Shown: one piece after another, positions 7,259 to 14,952 of the stretch
Layout: each line of letters opens with the position of its first letter
Position numbering within the stretch: position 1 is the first letter of the stretch
Source of the DNA: Synergistaceae bacterium
GTDB lineage: Bacteria > Synergistota > Synergistia > Synergistales > Aminobacteriaceae
Assembly (NCBI GenBank): GCA_017445205.1
Contig: JAFSUP010000007.1
Coordinates: forward strand, 1 to 50,854
Length of the DNA stretch: 50,854 bases
Reading direction: 5' to 3'
Notes under the pieces: generated by a model
Told to the model about the DNA's origin: nothing
Seen by the model: the letters and a program-made list of their open reading frames with translations, nothing else
The model's database searches: none
Translations under genes and position numbers: made by a program

Positions 7259-10200
7259 TTATTCCTCCGAAGTTATATAAGTTCCGTTTATAATTTTTAG
7301 CAAAGTGTGGCCAATATCATTGATTTCATCAGGTTTCCAGATTGTAATAACGTCCAACATGTCGCCACGTTTTCGTTGCATAGCATTGAAGGCCGCGTTA
7401 TCGTGAAAACTTTTTTCTTGAGTGTCAGCAACTAGCACAGCCTTTGCGTTTATGCCGAATTGATGAGCTAATGCAGCCAACTTAAAATAAAATTCTTGTG
7501 AAATATCAGAACGTGCTTTGCATTCGACAAATAAACTTCTGAATCCTTTTGTGAGAACACAGTCAAATTCACTTTTTACTTCAGTGCCCTTCCAGTTTAC
7601 TTCAAAACTGCTTGCAACGTCATCAAATTTTCCAAGTTCTTTGACTTTATGTGATGTGTAAATTTCTAAAATTTTTCCTGCTGTAGTTAAAAGTTCCTTG
7701 ATTGTGCCGGTTGCGTATGTAAAGCTAATTTTTGTATCTTGATTTTGATTCACGCATAAATCAAGAATGTATCCCTTATTTTTGAAAAACTTCAGTAAAG
7801 AAAGGATTTCAGCAGGTCTACTTCCTGTAATTTGAAGATCTTTTACAACAAGACCATTGAAAATTACTTTGACTTCATGACGTTTTGTATCGAGAAAAAG
7901 CCTTACGTCATCAGGAAGCATGAGGGCATAAACATTTGCAAACAGGCTATCATATTCAGCGAGAGCATTACAACGATCCGCAATAACGACCTGACAAGAA
8001 TCAGCAGTGTAATTTCTAACATAGCTTTCTTTTTCTAAAATTTCTTGTGTTTTCAAGTAGTCGATGATTTTAGATACAGTTTTTCTGCACATAGATGGAA
8101 GAATGTAAGTGTATATTTTTGCATCATTGCTTTTTTCATGCTGTTGAGTCCTCCTAAACGAGGCTATAATGTCATTTTTATCGGAATACTCGGCCAAAAT
8201 ATCACACGTAAGTTTCCAAAATCCTGGTTTTTCGCAATATTTAGCCCAAAGTTCTTTGTAATCTTCGAAAAATTCAGATTGAACGCCTCGTTCCCCCGAA
8301 GAAAGATTGAATGTAGCCATGTCCGAAACAGTTATATAAGGTCTTTTTGTGATATATTCAAGCATATCACAGCCATCAATATCATAAAATTTGATGTTGT
8401 ATGAATCAAAGCTGTAACTTGCAAACGAGTTATATAAACCGCTCCCTTGCAACATGTAAGAAAGGATCGTAGAATTCTTTTCGAGCGCGAAGAAGCGTTT
8501 ATTTTTTGCTCTTTGTTTTAGATACGACTTCAATTTTCGAGAAATGCTTTCAGGATAAGAGAACGTTATAATCTTAATTTGCCTGATTTTTCCATTTCCA
8601 ACTTCAAGCAAACTTTCTTTAAGTTCGTCAATCACAAAATTTTTTGTATTTTTGCAAATTAAGACAAATTCAACATTTGCATTGAAATTCTTCTTTCTCA
8701 TGTATTCAATGACATATGGAACGTATTCACAAAGCGCGTTAAAATCTTCGTTTGTTTCAACAAGGCACAAGTATATAATATTTGATGGGCCGGCGACTGT
8801 CGCTGCTGAAACATTTCCAAATACAGAGGTATTATCACCAAAAGCAAACGGAACTACTAAATATGCCTCTTCAGTGTAAGTGAGTATAAATGGTATGTTA
8901 TCAACAAGTGCCATATCGTCGTTTTTGAAGTTACGATATTCCATGCTTGCTAATATTGGCCTGAAAATAGTTTCTAATGCATTAATTTGTTCTTCTAAAG
9001 CTATTTTGCGTTCACTAGTGAATTTATCCGTTATTTTCAAAAAAGTATTTTTCAAACTTTTATACAAGGGAGCCTTGGAAATGTCACCATTTTGTATATC
9101 TCTCATACAAGCTAACCACTCTTCAAACGCTGTAACAGCTTGTTTATTATCGTCAATTAGCGTTGAAATTCCAATCAAAATATTATTTAAAAGTGGATTA
9201 TGAATTTCTTTTATTACTTTTGCTTTTTTTAGAAACATCAAATGCAGTTCTACAGACATTCTGTCGAGATCATCGAGCTTACTAAGTTCGGTTTCTGACA
9301 TTGTATCCCATTTTGTAAGATCAGTATATTCATGAGCTAGTTTCTGATCTGGCCTGCTTTTTCTGATACAAATGTGAAGTTTTTGTTTTTCATTTTTGGT
9401 ATTACTAGAGCTAATGCATTGTTCTATATCTTGTAAAGTTCGCCAACCACTACAAATTTTCTCTGTAACCCATCTCCGATGCTCAATCCATATTAACTCA
9501 TTTCGGAGTGTACGATTTTTCTTGTTAAAAATTATCTCTTTGAAAATTTTAGCAGCCTCACTAAAGCTAAAAACATCGAGGTTTATCCCCATGCTAAATA
9601 ATTTATATTTTAAAGAAAAAACACTTGATATACAAGAATCATGATTATAATTTCTCTTGTAGTCTGATTTTATGCTCCTAAGTCCGATGTTTAGATTTTT
9701 TTCCCAAACTAGATGAGTATTGAAGGCCATTCGTTCAATTTCAGGATACAATGCCAATTTTTTTATATCTTTATTTATGTATAACGGGCAAATTCCTGAG
9801 TCCTTTTGCTGCATTTTATTATTTTCATAAATGTAGCTTATAAAACAGTTTATATCTAAAATTTCTGTCGAAGTCTTGAAAGTTTGAGCTACTTTATAAT
9901 TCAGTTCGTCCTGACCTAATGCAACAAAAATGTAATGTGGAGGCTGATTATCATGGCATTGGCAAATAAGATTCTCTAAAGCAGTTGTATCAACACCTTC
10001 TTCTTCGTTCAGTTTGGTTATTATAAATGAAACGTTCCCATAATTCTCATCATCCGAATTAGCTCCATCTATATTAAAGAAATTAGGTAATGCCGGCCTT
10101 TCAGATAAATAAATTTCCTTAAAAGCTACATCATCAGATACAACTACAACATTCAATTTTTTGTTGCGAAGCTGGCCATTTTGAAGGCATATATCAAGAA

Positions 10201-11428
10201 ATTTTTGTCCATGTTTACCTAGTCCAACGATAAGAACATTTATGCTATCTGAATCTGGACAAGATTGATAAAGCGGATTTTTATACAAATGATACTGAAT
10301 TGCAAGTGAAGAATTTCTATCTTTTTGCGTATCCAATAATTTTTCAACATCTGCCAAAATCCATTTTTGATTATCTTGTCTTAATTGTGTAAATTCAGAT
10401 GGCAACGCATAAAACAGGGCTATTTGAAGATCCGAAAGAATTTCTTCACACCTAGCGTAGCGATATGTTCTTTCACACAGACACTTACGTAGCATTGTAG
10501 TTAAAATATTTCTCAATCTAGGGTGTGAATTAGCTTCTGACGCCTGTATTAATAAAGAATCATCAACAAATTCATTAAGTCTGTCATAATACTCAGTTTT
10601 ATAATTTCCACCGTTTTTTTCAATTTCATCAGATACAACAATCGCACGAAATAATGTTGCACCGATTGAGTAAATATCCGTCTGGTTATCAGCGGTTTCA
10701 TAGCCTGCTTCAGGTTCCATATATCCTCTTGTACCGATGGCGGTTGTATCATTTGCATAAACAGAGCATAATGAATTTATGTCAAATAATGATAACGTCT
10801 GAGTTAATGTCTGATCGCCGCGCTTCAAAAAACCAAAATTTGAAGGCTTAATATCGCGATGAATCACCCCCATAGAATGAAGTATGCAAATACATTTTGT
10901 AAGAGAATCTATTGCCGTCAATACAGTTAATAACTTATGTTCAGGCTTATAAGTTGGCGATTCATGAATTTTTTTACAAATTACATCAAAAGTTTCTAAT
11001 TCAGGCGTGGGCGTCCAAATATAGGTGGTGCCTATTATGTTTCCGTATTCATCGCAACCGTGATAAATTTCAAAAATTGGTATAAATGTTGATATATCTT
11101 GATTACTATCACTTTGTTTAGCTGCAAGCAACATTTCATAAGGCTGAATGTACTCTTTTTCTAATTCTGTAAAATTTTTATTGAGTTCATGGAAATCTGA
11201 AGAACACAACAATTGACCGTTTTTATCTCGAACTAAGCCGAGGATATTTTTAGGGTAAAATTCCTTCAAAACTCCTCTTCCACTTTTTTCGTGATAGGCT
11301 TCGTAACAGATAGAAAATGCCCCTTCATCGTTGATCATTTTAGTAATTGTAAATGTTCGCTTGAATACAATTCCGTCACTTACAGCACAAAGAAGAATTT
11401 TATTTTTTAAATATTTTCTTTTATTCAT
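7259..11428 (-). CDS. Ser/Thr kinase - RCK-like - RyR-like - Card1/Can2-like nuclease fusion
   Basis: 1389 residues. Residues about 20-345 form a protein kinase: K55 in VLKEF, HRDIKPSN at 190-197, D216 of a DFG-equivalent that reads DIN, then GTRGYMEPE. Residues about 394-540 form a Rossmann domain (VLIVGLGKHG) like TrkA-N/RCK. Residues about 640-735 carry EHRRWVTEKICSGW and a later DLDRM, a diverged RyR-like segment. Residues 843-960 are an alpha/beta domain I cannot name; a CARF-like sensor is possible by position. Residues about 1245-1380 match the PD-(D/E)xK nuclease of the Card1/Can2 (DUF1887) type: SEFDCVLTKG with D1289, then E1302 and K1304 in VECK. The start overlaps the phosphatase gene by 4 bases. 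No membrane segment is visible. The inferred role is a nuclease effector controlled by phosphorylation and a ligand. The kinase call is firm, the nuclease good, the others moderate. Confidence 0.78.
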   Translation of the reverse strand: MNKRKYLKNKILLCAVSDGIVFKRTFTITKMINDEGAFSICYEAYHEKSGRGVLKEFYPKNILGLVRDKNGQLLCSSDFHELNKNFTELEKEYIQPYEMLLAAKQSDSNQDISTFIPIFEIYHGCDEYGNIIGTTYIWTPTPELETFDVICKKIHESPTYKPEHKLLTVLTAIDSLTKCICILHSMGVIHRDIKPSNFGFLKRGDQTLTQTLSLFDINSLCSVYANDTTAIGTRGYMEPEAGYETADNQTDIYSIGATLFRAIVVSDEIEKNGGNYKTEYYDRLNEFVDDSLLIQASEANSHPRLRNILTTMLRKCLCERTYRYARCEEILSDLQIALFYALPSEFTQLRQDNQKWILADVEKLLDTQKDRNSSLAIQYHLYKNPLYQSCPDSDSINVLIVGLGKHGQKFLDICLQNGQLRNKKLNVVVVSDDVAFKEIYLSERPALPNFFNIDGANSDDENYGNVSFIITKLNEEEGVDTTALENLICQCHDNQPPHYIFVALGQDELNYKVAQTFKTSTEILDINCFISYIYENNKMQQKDSGICPLYINKDIKKLALYPEIERMAFNTHLVWEKNLNIGLRSIKSDYKRNYNHDSCISSVFSLKYKLFSMGINLDVFSFSEAAKIFKEIIFNKKNRTLRNELIWIEHRRWVTEKICSGWRTLQDIEQCISSSNTKNEKQKLHICIRKSRPDQKLAHEYTDLTKWDTMSETELSKLDDLDRMSVELHLMFLKKAKVIKEIHNPLLNNILIGISTLIDDNKQAVTAFEEWLACMRDIQNGDISKAPLYKSLKNTFLKITDKFTSERKIALEEQINALETIFRPILASMEYRNFKNDDMALVDNIPFILTYTEEAYLVVPFAFGDNTSVFGNVSAATVAGPSNIIYLCLVETNEDFNALCEYVPYVIEYMRKKNFNANVEFVLICKNTKNFVIDELKESLLEVGNGKIRQIKIITFSYPESISRKLKSYLKQRAKNKRFFALEKNSTILSYMLQGSGLYNSFASYSFDSYNIKFYDIDGCDMLEYITKRPYITVSDMATFNLSSGERGVQSEFFEDYKELWAKYCEKPGFWKLTCDILAEYSDKNDIIASFRRTQQHEKSNDAKIYTYILPSMCRKTVSKIIDYLKTQEILEKESYVRNYTADSCQVVIADRCNALAEYDSLFANVYALMLPDDVRLFLDTKRHEVKVIFNGLVVKDLQITGSRPAEILSLLKFFKNKGYILDLCVNQNQDTKISFTYATGTIKELLTTAGKILEIYTSHKVKELGKFDDVASSFEVNWKGTEVKSEFDCVLTKGFRSLFVECKARSDISQEFYFKLAALAHQFGINAKAVLVADTQEKSFHDNAAFNAMQRKRGDMLDVITIWKPDEINDIGHTLLKIINGTYITSEE

Positions 11429-12138
11429 GCAGCTTTTCCCTTCCTTGATTGTTTCATATCCAACGATATAAAACTAAAATCATCAAAACATTTTTGTCGC
11501 CTCAAAAATTGTTCTAAAACGTCATATTTACTTGCTGCTATTAAAGCAAATACTTCATATTTTAACTTGTTTTTCTGAAACATTTGCTTCCAAGCTCCAT
11601 CTGAACATATTACAACTGAATCGATAGAAGATGTATCAAAAAAATTTACAACAGTTGCTAAATATGCATTGTATGTTGTAGTAACACAGCAACCTTCTGA
11701 ACTATCGTATGGCATTGTCAAAACTTTACAATTTCCAGGATCTGAAGCAAGAATTATAGCATCTCCAAGATTCATGCAAAGGATTTTATTTCTTCTTTTA
11801 TCCAGTAGAACACAAGATAGCGTGCTTGAATAGTCTTCAATTTTTTTTGAGTCTCGATTGGCTACATATCTAAGTTCATATAAAACATGCGAAATCACAA
11901 TTTGAGCAATTTTTTGATTATCAAGCTCCATAAATAAATCTCCATGTTTCAAAAGTAAATTAGTAGATGCACGACTCGCTATTTCAGCTCCTGTACGGGC
12001 TTGAAGACATTCAGATACGCCATCAGCTAGAGATATTACAGTGAAATTTTTATTGTTGCCATAATACACAGCGTCTTGATTATCTTGATTCATTTCTGCA
12101 TGATGAAAACCATGTTCGCTAAAAGATTTTATTAACAT
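11425..12138 (-). CDS. PP2C-type Ser/Thr protein phosphatase
   Basis: 237 residues, one PP2C catalytic domain. The metal-binding aspartate motifs are in order: NQDNQDA near residue 20, SLADGVS near 38, LGDAIIL near 125, SDGAW near 180 and the terminal DDFSFISL. All core acidic residues look intact, so it should be active with Mn/Mg. No sensor or transmembrane segment is added. It overlaps the kinase fusion by ATGA, so the two are translationally coupled. It probably dephosphorylates that kinase or its targets. A kinase-phosphatase pair is usual in Ser/Thr signalling; pairing it with a nuclease fusion is not. Confidence 0.88.
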   Translation of the reverse strand: MLIKSFSEHGFHHAEMNQDNQDAVYYGNNKNFTVISLADGVSECLQARTGAEIASRASTNLLLKHGDLFMELDNQKIAQIVISHVLYELRYVANRDSKKIEDYSSTLSCVLLDKRRNKILCMNLGDAIILASDPGNCKVLTMPYDSSEGCCVTTTYNAYLATVVNFFDTSSIDSVVICSDGAWKQMFQKNKLKYEVFALIAASKYDVLEQFLRRQKCFDDFSFISLDMKQSRKGKAA

Positions 12139-12163
12139 ATAAAACGAATTTCTCTTTACTATT

Positions 12164-13855
12164 TTACATATTTAGATATGCGTAAGATGAAAATACAACA
12201 AGAAGATCAAAAATGTTTCTGCCGCTCAAAGGCTGATAATAGGCTTTTTCGAGTTCTGGATTAAGTAGTCTTTTGTATTCGTTGAAGAGTTCAGCAAAAT
12301 TTTTCCATTTATCTTGTCCGTCTTTCTCGTGGAGCGCATTGTAGTAATAATAAAACGCAACAATTATCGAACTTCTTGTTACAGTACTCTCCGATGCATA
12401 CAACGTTTTTGTTTTCATAGTTGAAAGCTCTGCCCGTTCCTGTTCTCCGCTTTTTGTGCTCTCATCTTCTTTTACAGCGTAACCAAGGAAATTATTCATA
12501 GCAAGAAGCAATTCCATGAATTCAGCAAATTTTTCGCGTTCAATTTCAGGATTACGCTCGCAAATACTCTCGCAGCCGTATTTCCAGAAAGCTGCAACAT
12601 CGGTAAACCACAAACCATAATTACAATTTTCCAGTGTCATGAGTTTCCTTAGTTTTCCTAGAAGCTCGCTATAAATCTTAAAAGCGGAATTTTGTGTCGT
12701 ACCGAGCTGTAAAACTCCCCTGCTGTAGTTTCCCTGGGATGTGTCGCAATCGTAGTTTTGCTTGATAAATTCTTCAAACTCAGCCTCCGATTTATTCAAA
12801 ATTTCTTCGCTGAATAAATTCCTGTAAGTTTCAGTTCCATTGTTCTGAACACTAGGTTTTGAGCCTTGTTGACGTCTTTCTTTTTTGATTTTTTCTATCA
12901 TGGCGCTTGATTTTGCTATTTTTTCTCGCGTAGTGAAGTTCTGCGATATGTAATATAAGTAAATCATTTCAGCAAAATTTTTGTAATTTATGCCTTGCCC
13001 TGATGGATCAAGCTCGTATTCATCAAGTTTCCCTTTGTAAACGTCAGAAATAAATCTCATTAAATTGTTGGTGTAGTAATCGCGAAAGAGATTTATCTCG
13101 ATATCTGTTTTGGCATCTATCCTTGTGTCATCTGCGCCTGAATAATACGTCATTCCATAAGCCATTGCAAATAAATACAACTGTTTTTTAGTAGAGCCTT
13201 CAGTATGAAATTTGCCTAAAGCAAGATCATCAGCAATTTTAAGAAGTCCAAACTTACCTTCAGGACTTTTTTGGTCGGACGAGGCAGTATCAAGAGCTTT
13301 GAAAATACCATCATCGAGAGCAGCAATTATTCTAACTACGTCAGCCTTTGAATCCAGGGATTTTGAAGAAATTTTATCTTTAGCATAGTCAGTTATAAAT
13401 TTTCTACCGTTGTACCCTGCGCTCGATAAATAGTCTCCGTACTTTATAAATTGCTTCACGATTCTAAGTCGCAGTGAATCGTCTTCCCAGTGGTCATCAG
13501 GATCAGATAAACGATTTACAATTCGTCTCATGTATTCTGTAGGCGTTGGATATCTTTCATATATAGAGTACAGATTGATTAACATCTTGTCTTCAAGGTC
13601 TTTGAAGCTTGGGATCGCTAAATTTGCAATTAGATCTTCGTAATACTCGTTGCTCATTCCACGCTCATACTCAATTCCAAACACATCGAACATTTCAAAT
13701 AATTTTTTGAGTTTGCTTGGGCGATCTGATTGAGTACCTGCAAGCTTTAAAACTTCTATCTTTGCTATAAAATCGCCTTTACAATACAACGTTTGAAACT
13801 CACTTTGAAGATTATCAATCACACTATCCAACCTGCGCGTAATTGTACCTCTCAT
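12164..13855 (-). CDS. Unknown 563-residue helical protein, first gene of the kinase-nuclease operon
   Basis: I do not recognise this family. The protein looks soluble and largely alpha-helical, rich in aromatic and charged residues, with no signal peptide or membrane helix. A lysine-rich linker at about 325-350 separates an N-terminal part of about 320 residues from a C-terminal part of about 215. The second part has conserved-looking patches such as GLWFTDVAAFWKYGCES and a C-terminal QPLSGRNIFDLLVVFSSYAYL. The start is well supported: AAGGAGG precedes the ATG by 12 bases. It leads the operon with PP2C 25 bases downstream, so it is probably a dedicated component such as a sensor, scaffold or kinase substrate. 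That role is inferred from position only. Confidence 0.75.
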   Translation of the reverse strand: MRGTITRRLDSVIDNLQSEFQTLYCKGDFIAKIEVLKLAGTQSDRPSKLKKLFEMFDVFGIEYERGMSNEYYEDLIANLAIPSFKDLEDKMLINLYSIYERYPTPTEYMRRIVNRLSDPDDHWEDDSLRLRIVKQFIKYGDYLSSAGYNGRKFITDYAKDKISSKSLDSKADVVRIIAALDDGIFKALDTASSDQKSPEGKFGLLKIADDLALGKFHTEGSTKKQLYLFAMAYGMTYYSGADDTRIDAKTDIEINLFRDYYTNNLMRFISDVYKGKLDEYELDPSGQGINYKNFAEMIYLYYISQNFTTREKIAKSSAMIEKIKKERRQQGSKPSVQNNGTETYRNLFSEEILNKSEAEFEEFIKQNYDCDTSQGNYSRGVLQLGTTQNSAFKIYSELLGKLRKLMTLENCNYGLWFTDVAAFWKYGCESICERNPEIEREKFAEFMELLLAMNNFLGYAVKEDESTKSGEQERAELSTMKTKTLYASESTVTRSSIIVAFYYYYNALHEKDGQDKWKNFAELFNEYKRLLNPELEKAYYQPLSGRNIFDLLVVFSSYAYLNM

Positions 13856-13883
13856 CGTATCAATTAACCTCCTTTATGTCTAT

Positions 13884-13910
13884 ATCATACCCCCTAACAT
13901 CGAATGACAA
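13884..13910 (-). promoter_or_regulatory. Candidate promoter of the kinase-nuclease operon
   Basis: On the minus strand, TTGTCA (complement of 13905..13910) and TATGAT (complement of 13884..13889) are separated by 15 bases, a little short for sigma-70. The left arm of an inverted repeat (CCCCCTAACA, 13890..13899) fills most of the spacer, so a protein bound there would block RNA polymerase. Placed by eye. Confidence 0.4.
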
Positions 13911-13946
13911 AATTATAACAGGTGAATCTTTGCATGTGTTAGGGGG
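13890..13946. repeat. 10-bp inverted repeat, possible operator upstream of the defence-like operon
   Basis: CCCCCTAACA at 13890..13899 and its exact complement TGTTAGGGGG at 13937..13946, with 37 bases between. It occupies the gap between the HTH gene and the operon start. Neither strand has a T-run after the second arm, so it is not an intrinsic terminator. A two-site operator for the neighbouring HTH protein is an inference. Confidence 0.6.
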
Positions 13947-13967
13947 GAGGGAAAAATAATCCTACAA

Positions 13968-14471
13968 CTATAATAATTTAGTCATTGCAAGCCTTAATTT
14001 ATCAAGTTGCTGCTCGTACGCTGCGATCTGTTCTTTTAAGATCGCGTTTTCAAATTCCAACGCTGTATAAGTTTTCTGTTCATGGCGTGAAACAGGCTGC
14101 TCTATTGGCGCTGTTTTCTCGGTTGTTGTTGGAATTCCTGCGGGGGTCGGTTTTGCTTTAGTAGCTGCAATTTTCGCATTACGTCTCCATTTTGCGATTG
14201 TCCATTTGCTAACCCCTGCTTCTTCAGCTGCCTTGGCAACTCCGATCTCGGCGGCTCTTGCTAAGATTGCATCGCGTTTTTCAATTTTTATTCGTTTAGC
14301 ATGAGAGCGTTTGGTTACTTTGCGCGAAGCGTTTTGAAGCGCCACGATGACCTGCCACGATGTCCCCAAATCTTTAGCAACATCAACGGCCTTCTGAGTC
14401 TTCAAACGTGCAAGGATAACGGCTTTTTCTTCCTCGGTGAAATCTTTTGTGCTTTGATACACTCTTGGCAT
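13968..14471 (-). CDS. Helix-turn-helix DNA-binding protein with C-terminal coiled coil
   Basis: 167 residues from the ATG at 14471, chosen because GAAAGGACG lies just upstream; an in-frame extension of 13 codons has no such site. Two helix-turn-helix units are visible: KAVDVAKDLGTSWQVIVAL near residues 27-45, and AAEEAGVSKWTIAKWRR near 80-100. A proline/threonine-rich linker follows, then a leucine-rich coiled coil (ALEFENAILKEQIAAYEQQ onward). This pattern suits a dimeric regulator, or the OrfA half of an IS3-type transposase, but no OrfB or terminal repeats are seen. It lies just upstream of the kinase-nuclease operon on the same strand and could regulate it. Confidence 0.7.
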   Translation of the reverse strand: MPRVYQSTKDFTEEEKAVILARLKTQKAVDVAKDLGTSWQVIVALQNASRKVTKRSHAKRIKIEKRDAILARAAEIGVAKAAEEAGVSKWTIAKWRRNAKIAATKAKPTPAGIPTTTEKTAPIEQPVSRHEQKTYTALEFENAILKEQIAAYEQQLDKLRLAMTKLL

Positions 14472-14571
14472 AATAATTCGTCCTTTCAAAATTTTTTTGT
14501 ATTTTAGCATGAAGTAGCTTACATTTCTATAACAAAGTGCTAAAATAAAATTTACGAAAGGAATGATATTT

Positions 14572-14941
14572 ATGAATTTTAAGATGGTTCATGAAAATTA
14601 CAACGTTCAAGACCTCGACAACTCCGTAAATTTTTATGCTAAGGCTCTAGGTTTAAGCGAAAAACGACGCAAAACGGCTCCCGATAGCTCTTTCATACTT
14701 GCGTATCTTGGTAATGACACTTCGGACTTTGAATTAGAGCTAATATGGCTTGCCGACCATGTTGGTAAATATGATTTAGGGATGAGGAATTTCACCTTGT
14801 GTTTCATGTTGATGATTTTACTGCTGATCATGAGCTTCATGAAAAAATGAGCTGCATTTGCTACGAGAATCCAGCAATTGGAATTTATTTCATACAAGAC
14901 CCGACGGATATTGGCTTGAGATAATACACGCGCACAGATAA
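14572..14941 (+). pseudogene. Glyoxalase I (lactoylglutathione lyase) family gene with two frameshifts
   Basis: The reading MNFKMVHENYNVQDLDNSVNFY... is a typical glyoxalase I-like start, and continues to ELELIWLADHVGKYDLG. At about 14780 one base is missing. In the next frame the family sequence resumes at 14781 (DEEFHLVFHVDDFTADHELHEKM, then CYENPAIGIYFIQDP). At about 14902 a second base is missing; the frame again changes to give DGYWLEIIHAHR and a stop at 14939..14941. With both bases restored the protein would be of normal length (about 123 residues). GAAAGGA upstream fits the ATG at 14572. Either a recent pseudogene or two base errors in G/C runs; the sequence alone cannot decide. Confidence 0.85.
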
Positions 14942-14952
14942 GGGAGGATACA

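Noticed and set aside
13890-13946. Inverted repeat as terminator of the HTH gene
   Set aside because: The loop is 37 bases long and no T-run follows the second arm on either strand.
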